A DNA stretch of 64,000 bases from Sphingobacterium cellulitidis. GTDB lineage: Bacteria > Bacteroidota > Bacteroidia > Sphingobacteriales > Sphingobacteriaceae. Positions 19,042-26,528 of the stretch are shown piece by piece. Location of the stretch: contig NOUX01000007.1 in the NCBI GenBank assembly GCA_002245855.1, forward strand, positions 62,001 to 126,000, written 5' to 3'. The notes under the pieces are model-generated. The model was not told the origin of the DNA and ran no database searches. It worked only from the letters and a program-made list of their open reading frames with translations. A program made the translations under genes and the position numbers. Every line of letters starts with the position of its first letter. The stretch's first letter is position 1.

Positions 19042-20118
19042 TTATGATTCTAATGTTTTTGCAAATCCCACAATACATATCGACAATATGATTGTGACTA
19101 TCCCAGCAATAATTGCTGTATATGTTGGTTTACTTACTCCCTTCCATTCCTTCAATGCGATCCCCCATGCATTTGATATCAAAATGATAAATGCCATGTG
19201 TAGAATCCATGAACTTGCACCATTTCCTAAACGGCTCTCGCCCATCCCATAGAAAAAGAATTGTAAATACCAGGTCGTGCCGGCTATAGCACATAACAAG
19301 AAGTTCTTGGCTAATGGAGCTTCCGACTTACTATAATCTCCAAAGGTTTTATGCTTCATCAACAAGTATAGACACCAGATAAAGTTGGTGGTAAATCCTC
19401 CCCATAAAATCACGATATAGGTGACATTATTTTGGTATAAAAACTCCCCTTGCCCTGGATTGGCAGATTTCCAAAGTTGGTTTGCAACTTCTGCCATCGG
19501 TTTCCCGGATTCAATACCAAAATTGAAGCAAGCACTCAATACTCCTGAAACTATGGCTACCACGATTCCAAGCCCAAAATTATAATCAGCCTTCGCTTCG
19601 CTAGATAATTGACCTAGATTCTTTTCTTTTAAAACCCCTGCTTTTCCACAAAGGTAAATCCCTACTATACAAACAATTAAGCCTATCATCACACAAATCC
19701 CAGCCTTGTCTGTAAAGAAATAATCTATCCCATGTTTACCTGCGGTTTTATTGAAAAAATAATAGATGGCGGGCATCAATGATCCAAAGACCATACTTAA
19801 GCCAAGTATCACACTACTACCTAAGGACACCCCTAGATAACGTACCCCTAAACCATAGGTTAAGCCTCCAATTCCCCAAAGAATCCCAAATAAAAAGGTA
19901 TAACCCAAGATGCTTGAATCGGTATTGCCAATGATGTCCCAAAAATTAGGAATGGTCAGCCAGGCTGCAATAGGTGGAACGATTATCCATGAAAATAATC
20001 CCCCTAAAATCCACATCGCCTCCCATGACCAGCCCTTTACTTTCTTATATGGAACGTAAAAACTACCCGACGCAAAGCCACCAATAAAATGAAATATTAC
20101 TCCTGCTAGTGCATTCAT
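19042..20118 (-). CDS. rhaT: L-rhamnose:proton symporter RhaT
   Basis: Inner-membrane importer of 358 residues with about ten hydrophobic helices of the RhaT/drug-metabolite superfamily. Family features include the N-terminal FHFIGGFASGSFYVPYKKVK and the following WILGGLFSW, and a Gly-rich YGLGVRYLG segment. It is the first gene of the rhamnose operon, immediately downstream of the inverted repeat at 20181-20229, so it probably sets the operon response to the sugar. Its presence fixes the substrate of the less specific kinase at the end of the operon. Confidence 0.92.
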   Translation of the reverse strand: MNALAGVIFHFIGGFASGSFYVPYKKVKGWSWEAMWILGGLFSWIIVPPIAAWLTIPNFWDIIGNTDSSILGYTFLFGILWGIGGLTYGLGVRYLGVSLGSSVILGLSMVFGSLMPAIYYFFNKTAGKHGIDYFFTDKAGICVMIGLIVCIVGIYLCGKAGVLKEKNLGQLSSEAKADYNFGLGIVVAIVSGVLSACFNFGIESGKPMAEVANQLWKSANPGQGEFLYQNNVTYIVILWGGFTTNFIWCLYLLMKHKTFGDYSKSEAPLAKNFLLCAIAGTTWYLQFFFYGMGESRLGNGASSWILHMAFIILISNAWGIALKEWKGVSKPTYTAIIAGIVTIILSICIVGFAKTLES

Positions 20119-20412
20119 ACGTGATCTTAAAATTGATTTAGGTTATAAGTTATTTCGAAGATATTTTAATTCTTTCATTCAACTGTTATGGACTGTCATG
20201 CTGTTTGTAACTTATGTCACATAACAGTTAATATTCCTCCATAATTTAGAAAAATAAGTTTAAACATTCTTCATTTTGGAAAGGAAAAATCTATTAACAA
20301 AAACTTCTTTCTAGGGATAATAAAGCCAATTTCACAGGAATCAATCAAAAAATATAAATCAATTCGCGACCTGAAATAGCACGAAATATAATTTTTATTT
20401 GACCTCCATATT
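20119..20412. other. Promoter region of the rhamnose operon
   Basis: Non-coding stretch between rhaT and the terminator of the CoA-transferase operon. Apart from the inverted repeat listed separately it is AT-rich with no reading frame of note. No exact TTTG-N19-TAnnTTTG promoter was found on the minus strand, so the operon may need an activator. Confidence 0.5.
20181..20229. promoter_or_regulatory. Inverted repeat upstream of rhaT, candidate operator
   Basis: AACTGTTATG (20181-20190) and its exact reverse complement CATAACAGTT (20220-20229) are separated by 29 bases. The left arm is followed by a near copy, ACTGTCATG (20192-20200), in direct orientation at a 10-base step. It lies 63-111 bases ahead of the rhaT start, where a sugar-responsive regulator such as an AraC-type protein would bind. 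No regulator gene is present in the window, so the binding protein is unknown. Confidence 0.5.
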
Positions 20413-20452
20413 TTTAATAAAAAAATAAAAAAAGCGGACCAGGAGTCCGCTT
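20413..20452 (-). terminator. Terminator of the CoA-transferase operon
   Basis: Perfect 8-base stem AAGCGGAC (20432-20439) / GTCCGCTT (20445-20452) with a five-base loop. On the minus strand it is followed by TTTTTTTATTTTTTT, and it lies 36 bases after the last gene of the operon. Confidence 0.88.
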
Positions 20453-20488
20453 CTTTTGATGCATATATTTCATTTCTTTTTCACTGCC

Positions 20489-21118
20489 CTAGTAAAATAG
20501 TTTTCCTGCCGTACTCTGTTTTACCATATCCAAGGATACTCCATCATGAAGCTCCAAGACTTTGAAACCTCCTGTTGGCATTACCTCAAAAACACCAAGT
20601 TCAGTGACGATTTTCTTAACCCATTTTACCCCTGTTAAGGGCAAGGTACAACTCGGCAATAATTTGGATTCTCCAGCTTTATTCACATGCTGCATCGCAA
20701 CAATAATATTCTCTGCACTTGCCACCAAATCCATTGCACCACCCATGCCTTTTACCATTTTCCCAGGAATCTTCCAGTTTGCAATATCCCCATTCTCCGA
20801 AACTTCCATCGCACCTAAAATGGTCAAGTCAATCTTTCGAGAACGAATCATGCCAAAGCTCATCGCTGAATCAAAAAATGCGGAACCCGGCAATGTGGTT
20901 ATCGTTTGCTTACCAGCATTAATATAATCAGCATCCTCCTCCCCATCATAGGGAAAAGGCCCCATTCCTAATAATCCATTCTCACTCTGTAAGACAACAT
21001 TGATATTATCCGGAATATAATTCGCCACCAAAGTGGGAATCCCGATTCCTAGATTAACATAATAGCCATCTTTAATTTCTTTAGCAATCCTTTTTGCTAT
21101 GCCATATTTATCTAACAT
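20489..21118 (-). CDS. scoB: 3-oxoacid CoA-transferase subunit B
   Basis: Beta subunit of a succinyl-CoA:3-ketoacid (or acetate:acetoacetyl) CoA transferase, 209 residues. The catalytic glutamate is E46 in the SENGLLG motif, the position that forms the glutamyl-CoA intermediate in this family. It is last in a three-gene operon: subunit A, thiolase, subunit B. Splitting the two CoA-transferase subunits around a thiolase suggests interconversion of acetoacetyl-CoA, acetoacetate and acetyl-CoA. The family is certain; whether succinyl-CoA or acetyl-CoA is the CoA donor cannot be told. Confidence 0.9.
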   Translation of the reverse strand: MLDKYGIAKRIAKEIKDGYYVNLGIGIPTLVANYIPDNINVVLQSENGLLGMGPFPYDGEEDADYINAGKQTITTLPGSAFFDSAMSFGMIRSRKIDLTILGAMEVSENGDIANWKIPGKMVKGMGGAMDLVASAENIIVAMQHVNKAGESKLLPSCTLPLTGVKWVKKIVTELGVFEVMPTGGFKVLELHDGVSLDMVKQSTAGKLFY

Positions 21119-21181
21119 ATATCAAAATTTATTGAAAGTAATTCTATGATATCAAGAATACCTGAATCCATCAGAAAAGCC

Positions 21182-22363
21182 TTATGGCATTTTCCTCAGA
21201 ATCATGGCACTTGCTCCACCCCCACCATTACATATTGCTGCAAGTCCCAATTGTCCGCCTTCTTGATGTAAAACACTATTTAATGTCACGATGATTCTCG
21301 CACCAGAACAACCTAGAGGATGTCCCAAGGCTACCGCTCCACCATATATATTCATTTGCTCCGAAGAAATATCCAATAGTTTAGCATTGGCCAATGCTAC
21401 TACCGAAAAAGCCTCATTGAACTCAAAATAATCAATTTCATCAATGGTCATCCCAGCTTTCTGCAATACCTTTTGAGTTGCAGCAGCAGGAGTCGTCGTA
21501 AACCATTCTGGAGATTGTTCCGCATCTGCATACGCAATAATTTCCGCCAATGGTTTTATGCCTAATTCATTGACCTTTTCTTCACTCATCAGGATCACAG
21601 CAGCAGCACCATCACTCAAGGTGGATGCATTGGCAGCTGTAATGGTTCCATCAGTTTTGAACGATGCCCTTAATTGAGAAACCTTTTCAAAATTGATGTT
21701 TTTGTATTCCTCATCCTCATCAACGACCACCGTCCCTTTGCGAGATTTTACCTCCACAGGAATAACCTCATTTTTAAATTTTCCACTTTCCCAAGCGATT
21801 TTACTTCGGGTATAGGATTGAATCGCATATTCATCCTGATCAGCACGGCTGATCTCATACTTTTCAGCACATAACTCACCACAATTACCCATCGCTTGAT
21901 CTGAATAAACATCAGTCAATCCGTCTTTCTGAATTCCATCTGTCAATTTCTGATCGCCATATTTGGCCCCCCATCTTGCAGCTGCATCATAGTATGGTAC
22001 CTGACTCATGTTTTCCATACCCCCAGCTACAACAACATGGGCATCTCCCAAAAGAATTTGTTGTACCCCAATGGAAATTGCTTTCATCCCACTGGCACAT
22101 ACCTTATTGATAGTGGTCGCTGGTACGCGATCCGGAATACCTGATTTTTTAGAAGCTTGTCTCGCCGGAGCTTGACCTAAATTGGCTTGTAGAACTGAGC
22201 CCATATAAACCTCGTCAATATGGTGCAGTTCCAATTTAATATCTGCTAATAATGCTTTTATTACGGTAGCTCCTAAATCTGTTGCTGACACGGTAGCCAA
22301 GGAAGATCCAAAACTCCCCATTGGGGTTCTCTTTGCAGCAACGATATATACTTTTTTATTCAT
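21182..22363 (-). CDS. Acetyl-CoA C-acetyltransferase (thiolase)
   Basis: Condenses two acetyl-CoA or cleaves acetoacetyl-CoA. The 393 residues carry the complete thiolase active site: nucleophile C89 in NKVCASGMK, the His of GHPLGCSGAR, and C378 in CNGGGGASA. Length is the usual one for biosynthetic or degradative short-chain thiolases. Its start overlaps the end of CoA-transferase subunit A by 8 bases, which points to translational coupling. With the two CoA-transferase subunits it forms a ketone-body type module that links acetoacetate to acetyl-CoA. Confidence 0.93.
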   Translation of the reverse strand: MNKKVYIVAAKRTPMGSFGSSLATVSATDLGATVIKALLADIKLELHHIDEVYMGSVLQANLGQAPARQASKKSGIPDRVPATTINKVCASGMKAISIGVQQILLGDAHVVVAGGMENMSQVPYYDAAARWGAKYGDQKLTDGIQKDGLTDVYSDQAMGNCGELCAEKYEISRADQDEYAIQSYTRSKIAWESGKFKNEVIPVEVKSRKGTVVVDEDEEYKNINFEKVSQLRASFKTDGTITAANASTLSDGAAAVILMSEEKVNELGIKPLAEIIAYADAEQSPEWFTTTPAAATQKVLQKAGMTIDEIDYFEFNEAFSVVALANAKLLDISSEQMNIYGGAVALGHPLGCSGARIIVTLNSVLHQEGGQLGLAAICNGGGGASAMILRKMP

Positions 22364-23078
22364 TTTCTTCTCTATTTCTTACTGTTCTTTGTTCGATTCT
22401 TTTTTCATATTTCTCGCCTTGGAAGATTTTATTCACAAAAATCCCCGGAGTATGGATATAATTGGGATCCAACTCCCCAACTTCAACCAACTCTTCCACC
22501 TCGGCAATGGTGATTTTTCCACACATCGCAACCGCATGGTTAAAATTCTGAGCGGTCCCGCGATAAACCAGATTCCCAGCTGTATCGCCTTTCCAAGCCT
22601 TCACAAAAGCATAATCTGGCTCAAAGGCATATTCCATCAAATAATCCTTTTCAACGCCATGGAAAGTAAACTTGCGTACTTCCTTGCCATCAGCTACCTC
22701 AGTCCCCACACCAGCAGGTGTGAAAATTACCGGTAAACCGTATCCACCAGCCATCAAACGCGTCGCCAATGTGCCCTGAGGAACCAAATCAACCTCCAAC
22801 TCCCCACTTAACATTTGCCGTTCAAACTCCGCATTCTCACCAACGTAGGAAGCAATCATTTTCTTGATCTGCTTCTTCTGCAATAACAAACCCAACCCAA
22901 AATCATCAACACCCGCATTATTACTAATACAGGTCAAATTCTTGACCCCTTTTTCCAGTAATGCTGCAATTAAATTCTCAGGAATTCCACACAATCCAAA
23001 GCCACCCAAAGAAATACACATGCCATCTTCGATTCCGGAAATTGCCTCTTGCGCATTAGATACTGTCTTATCAATCAT
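22356..23078 (-). CDS. scoA: 3-oxoacid CoA-transferase subunit A
   Basis: Alpha subunit of the CoA transferase, 240 residues. The CoA-binding glycine-rich loop LGGFGLCGIPE is near residues 23-33, followed by SNNAGVDD and, later, YLMEYAFEPDYAFVKAWKGD and HTPGIFV, all typical of the SCOT alpha subunit. It is the first gene of the operon; the 454-base region upstream is shared with a divergent gene. The C terminus is slightly extended and overlaps the thiolase start. Confidence 0.92.
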   Translation of the reverse strand: MIDKTVSNAQEAISGIEDGMCISLGGFGLCGIPENLIAALLEKGVKNLTCISNNAGVDDFGLGLLLQKKQIKKMIASYVGENAEFERQMLSGELEVDLVPQGTLATRLMAGGYGLPVIFTPAGVGTEVADGKEVRKFTFHGVEKDYLMEYAFEPDYAFVKAWKGDTAGNLVYRGTAQNFNHAVAMCGKITIAEVEELVEVGELDPNYIHTPGIFVNKIFQGEKYEKRIEQRTVRNREENE

Positions 23079-23532
23079 ATCTTTTTTTGCATTAGCTCCC
23101 TATTGGGAATAAATAAATTCTTAGAATTAAGGACAACCAAATAATCAACTTGAAATCATCACTTTGATAAAATATCTTTTGGTAATAATTTTCGCTATGC
23201 CCTTAAGTTTATAATCAAGATAAAATTAACGAAATTATCTTAATCCTCTAATTCCTAACAACTTTTACCAATCTTGAAACAAGAATTCAGGAATGTTTCA
23301 ACCTTTTTAGTAAAACCCTAAGTATTTTACAAATGATGAAAGAGTTTGAACTTTTGAACGTGGATATTATAAAATTCTATCCCGAACTGGAGTGGAAGAA
23401 TAAATAATTATTAACTTAAGGTTAATCAAATAAAGCGATTCCGATATTCTGCAATCAATTTTTAGAATTTCTTTTGTAATTCTAATTAAATTGCTAAACT
23501 TGACATGAAAAGCAAGAAACACACCTTATACT
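23079..23532. other. Divergent spacer between scoA and a small membrane-protein gene
   Basis: 454 bases. It holds the plus-strand promoter at 23473-23502. A 24-codon open frame at 23333-23407 was seen but has no support as a gene. No minus-strand promoter with both elements was found for scoA, and no strong palindrome was seen. Confidence 0.5.
23473..23502 (+). promoter_or_regulatory. Bacteroidota-type promoter of the gene at 23533
   Basis: TTTG at 23473-23476 and TAAACTTG at 23495-23502, 18 bases apart. The second element differs at one base from TAnnTTTG. The predicted start of transcription would lie about 20-25 bases ahead of the ATG. Confidence 0.5.
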
Positions 23533-24120
23533 ATGCGATTATTATCACTTATTCTAATGTGTTGGGTATTTAGCACCTCACTATTTGGACAAACCCTACA
23601 ACAAAAATTAAAAACAGCTCCACTAGACAGCCAGTTCGTCTACTTGAACCTGCAATCACGAAATCAGGACAAAGACTTCAAAATTATCCGCAAAACGAAC
23701 CTGGATATTATTCGTCAAAATGTTAAAGATTCATTGAGCATTTACAAAAAACAAATCTCGGGATTAAAAGGTGACGCTTCTTCCTCCGAAGGTAGTATTC
23801 AAAGCCTTCAAGATTCGGTAAAAAACCTAAGTACCGCTTTAGAAACTGAACAACAGAAAACGGATAGCATCTCTTTTCTAGGCATTCAATTTTCAAAAAG
23901 CTCCTACCATACCATGGTATGGGTGATTATCATCGTCCTTGCCGTTGCATTATTTGGAATTTTAGCAGCATTTAGAAAAGCTAAAGTGGATACCGATGAA
24001 AGTAAACATACCGTAGATGAACTTCAGGAAGAGTTACAAAGCCTGAGAAAAAAATCTATGGAACGTGAACAACAATTGAAACGCCAATTATTGGACGAGC
24101 AATTGAAAAGAAATTCTTAA
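23533..24120 (+). CDS. Conserved small membrane protein with coiled coils, function unknown
   Basis: A 195-residue protein I cannot assign to a function. It has a signal peptide (cut near LFG-Q, 19/20), a charged helical stretch with coiled-coil character (about 60-112), one transmembrane helix (127-147) and a highly charged C-terminal coiled coil (158-195) that would face the cytoplasm. This layout occurs in Bacteroidota proteins whose database names are unreliable. It stands alone, with its own promoter and a strong terminator at 24177-24210. The topology suggests a membrane-anchored scaffold or interaction protein, which is an inference. Confidence 0.8.
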   Translation: MRLLSLILMCWVFSTSLFGQTLQQKLKTAPLDSQFVYLNLQSRNQDKDFKIIRKTNLDIIRQNVKDSLSIYKKQISGLKGDASSSEGSIQSLQDSVKNLSTALETEQQKTDSISFLGIQFSKSSYHTMVWVIIIVLAVALFGILAAFRKAKVDTDESKHTVDELQEELQSLRKKSMEREQQLKRQLLDEQLKRNS

Positions 24121-24176
24121 TAAAATAAGCATGCAATAGATATCCTATTTATTGTATCAAAAAGATAAATCCTAGC

Positions 24177-24210
24177 GAGGCTGTACTTGAAAGTACAGCC
24201 TCTTTTTTTT
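24177..24210 (+). terminator. Strong terminator after the small membrane protein
   Basis: Arms GAGGCTGTACTT (24177-24188) and AAGTACAGCCTC (24191-24202) pair fully apart from the tip and run straight into eight T. Confidence 0.92.
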
Positions 24211-24250
24211 GGGGAACATATTCTACCTTCCACCCTAATTAATATGGTAA

Positions 24251-24345
24251 TAATTATGCCTACTATCGCACTTTCCCCGGACCTCCTTCGGACATCAGCC
24301 GAAAAAATCCGAACAAGGTCCGAGAGATCTGAGAAGGAGATCCGA
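24251..24345. repeat. Dispersed intergenic repeat, copy 1
   Basis: About 95 bases rich in CGGAC/GTCCG words, including CGGACCTCCTTCGGACATCA and GAACAAGGTCCGA. A second copy with the same order of words lies at 62713-62812. The words GGACCT, AGGTCC and TCCGA/TCGGA allow internal pairing, so the transcript would fold. Both copies sit in spacers next to convergent or separated genes. Confidence 0.7.
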
Positions 24346-24411
24346 TGAAAATAGGGTAGAATGCAGAGTTAATCCAAAACTACTCTTGTATTAGAATAAA
24401 ATATAATATAA

Positions 24412-24528
24412 AGGGCGTATGCGATATGCCTTTCTTACAACCTCAATGCCCAATACCACCGATTAAACCCACAAAATAATAAAAGGGCATATGCAATATG
24501 CCCCTACAATACGTTTCATCTATCCGAT
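24412..24528. repeat. REP/BIME-like element, unit 1
   Basis: Two hairpins about 55 bases apart. The left, 24413-24430, has arms GGCGTAT/ATATGCC with one G-T pair. The right, 24485-24503, has perfect arms GGGCATAT/ATATGCCC around a GCA loop and is followed by CCTACAAT. The stretch between them includes ACAAAATAATAAA. The same order is repeated in unit 2, about 197 bases on. Confidence 0.8.
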
Positions 24529-24605
24529 CGGCATTTCGCCCTGCATTATCAAACCCCATGGGGGTGACATATTTGTAGCAAGGAGCATTTTCTATTCAGC
24601 CAAAA

Positions 24606-24728
24606 GGTAGGGGCGTATCGCATACGCCCTCCATGCAATTCCAACACCCAATAAGACCAATAAAAACCACAAAATAATAAAGGGGCATATGCAATATGCC
24701 CCTACAATTCGTTTTAAAAACCCGATAG
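24606..24728. repeat. REP/BIME-like element, unit 2
   Basis: Left hairpin GGGCGTAT (24611-24618) / ATACGCCC (24622-24629), preceded by GGTAG. Right hairpin GGGGCATAT (24682-24690) / ATATGCCCC (24694-24702), followed by CTACAAT. Read outward, both ends present the same word (GTAGGGGC...), so the unit consists of two head-to-head REP-like sequences, as in bacterial BIMEs. The middle is similar to unit 1. Confidence 0.82.
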
Positions 24729-24735
24729 CGGTTTA
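24711..24735 (-). terminator. Weak terminator overlapping the stop of the M14 gene
   Basis: Minus strand AAACC...GGTTT stem of five bases, formed partly by the end of the coding region, followed by five T. It is weak. The adjacent REP-like hairpin at 24682-24702 may help to end or protect the transcript. Confidence 0.35.
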
Positions 24736-26514
24736 AGATTTTCCAGCCGCATCTTTCAGGCTATATTCCAGATACCCTCCTTTAGGGCTATCTACAATAA
24801 GCTTCGCTGAATTAGGATTTCCTTTTACAATCCAGCGTACCTTCACCGAGCTCATGCCATCAATGGTTGGAACTTCTATCGTCTGTGGTTGATATTTCTG
24901 TTCGACGGTTTCATTGAAGTCCGAATTCAGGACTTGCATGCCGGTTACCACCTGAGCACCTTCCAATCGGATATGATTTGGACGTTCGATCTTATGTCTT
25001 ACATCATGATCCGAGTGTGTTGGGACAATCCTAGTATTCCAAATGGTGGCATTCACCTCATATAGGTTTCCGCCCAAAGGCTTGATACTGGATTCCATCA
25101 CCTCCAGTTTAGGCATGTGGTAGGCATGATAAATGGTAAATGCTGCATTTCGGTGAGCATCCTCCATTAATAAGAAACCAGGATGGTTTCGGGTATAGTT
25201 TTTCTTGGCTCCACCAATTTCGATTTTTCCATATTGAGGATGATCGAATTCTTTCCATGGCACATAAGCATCTCCAAACATCAGCAATTTATCAAACTCA
25301 TAATATTCATCGCTATTCCGTAATCCACCTTCCCCTTTATCATTGAACAATTTATAGGTCGTCATCAACTCATTGGAAAAGGTAAAAATCCCACGGGTTA
25401 GGGCTAAAAAGTCAATTTCGCCTCCAAAAACGGTGTATAGATCTTTATGGATGACGATGTAATCATAGCCTGGCAACATCTTTTCACCAGTCTTACCCAA
25501 GGCATCATATACCTGAACATCTTTTCTCGAATAGAACCTTTCATCATCGGCAGCCCCTGGACCTCGAAGGATCATTCCGCCATAATTATGATAGGATTGT
25601 GCCCCAGCAATATTAGGATGGGCATAGACAAATTTCTTTACGGCCTGCGTCTCCGGCAAGGTGCCTGGATAATATAAAGCGCCTCCTTGCACATAGTTTG
25701 GTTGCCAGTTCCATCCCCAATCACGGTTTGGATCATAGGTTCCCGTAATATCTTCATTCACCAATCCGTCGCCATCATTATCTATTCCTTCAAAACCTAA
25801 CATCTCATATTCACCTACTTCACCGGGTTTGACCATCAGCATACGGTTTGGGTTTTCCGGGTCTACCTTGTACCTGCCAGTTTTGGACTTACGACGCATC
25901 ATGACGATTTCGCCATCTCCGTCCAAATCATCATATAAATCCTCAGCCACTAAACCGTCACCATCATTATCAAACGGTCGACGACCAGTACGAGAAGAGT
26001 GCATGGTATTCGGCTGATAAATAAAATATTCTCGAGAATCCGGATTGATGGTAGGTGCAATATAGAACACCTTATCTTTCAGCAATTCCTTAATAAAAGG
26101 CACCGTATTATAGTTTTCCAATAAATACCACGCGGTGTACATGGAGATTTCAGAACCTTGGAGTTCGTTGGCATGAATATTTCCATCAATCCACATGGCT
26201 GGTTTACGCTCAGGTTTTCCTGAGTTAAAATCAGTCACGGTTAAAACGAATATATCCCGACCTTCAAAGCTCTTTCCAATGGATTCATATTTAATCAGGT
26301 TAGGATATGCTTTTTGCAAATCCTTGTAGAACTGCTCCATTTGTTTCAGGTCATGGTAGCGGCTCCAGTTCATTTGAACTTTCGGATTGGAAGGTGAGCC
26401 GATGGCACGAAGCCCAGCAATCTCTTTGCCGACTTCTTCATTTTTCTTTTGGGCAAATGCTGCCGTAACACTTAGTGCTAAGGCAAGCGATAATATTTTA
26501 TAAGATAATCTCAT
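24733..26514 (-). CDS. Secreted M14 zinc carboxypeptidase
   Basis: Metallopeptidase exported by a signal peptide (AFA-Q, 21/22), 593 residues. The zinc site is complete: H114 and E117 in GNIHANE and H309 in QSYHNYGG; the catalytic glutamate is E382 in FSNEL. Two acidic calcium-type loops are inserted in the catalytic domain, DNDGDG plus DLDGDGE (182-202) and DNDGDG (245-250), like thrombospondin type-3 or dockerin loops. A C-terminal beta domain (about 450-590) is probably for folding or substrate binding. It follows the related gene upstream by 14 bases. Likely role is digestion of extracellular peptides. Confidence 0.9.
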   Translation of the reverse strand: MRLSYKILSLALALSVTAAFAQKKNEEVGKEIAGLRAIGSPSNPKVQMNWSRYHDLKQMEQFYKDLQKAYPNLIKYESIGKSFEGRDIFVLTVTDFNSGKPERKPAMWIDGNIHANELQGSEISMYTAWYLLENYNTVPFIKELLKDKVFYIAPTINPDSREYFIYQPNTMHSSRTGRRPFDNDGDGLVAEDLYDDLDGDGEIVMMRRKSKTGRYKVDPENPNRMLMVKPGEVGEYEMLGFEGIDNDGDGLVNEDITGTYDPNRDWGWNWQPNYVQGGALYYPGTLPETQAVKKFVYAHPNIAGAQSYHNYGGMILRGPGAADDERFYSRKDVQVYDALGKTGEKMLPGYDYIVIHKDLYTVFGGEIDFLALTRGIFTFSNELMTTYKLFNDKGEGGLRNSDEYYEFDKLLMFGDAYVPWKEFDHPQYGKIEIGGAKKNYTRNHPGFLLMEDAHRNAAFTIYHAYHMPKLEVMESSIKPLGGNLYEVNATIWNTRIVPTHSDHDVRHKIERPNHIRLEGAQVVTGMQVLNSDFNETVEQKYQPQTIEVPTIDGMSSVKVRWIVKGNPNSAKLIVDSPKGGYLEYSLKDAAGKS

Positions 26515-26528
26515 TTCTTAGCAGGTTT

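Noticed and set aside
23333..23407. 24-codon plus-strand frame starting MMKEFELLNVD
   Set aside because: Too short to judge, no promoter or ribosome site in front, and stop codons just upstream; kept only as a possible small peptide.
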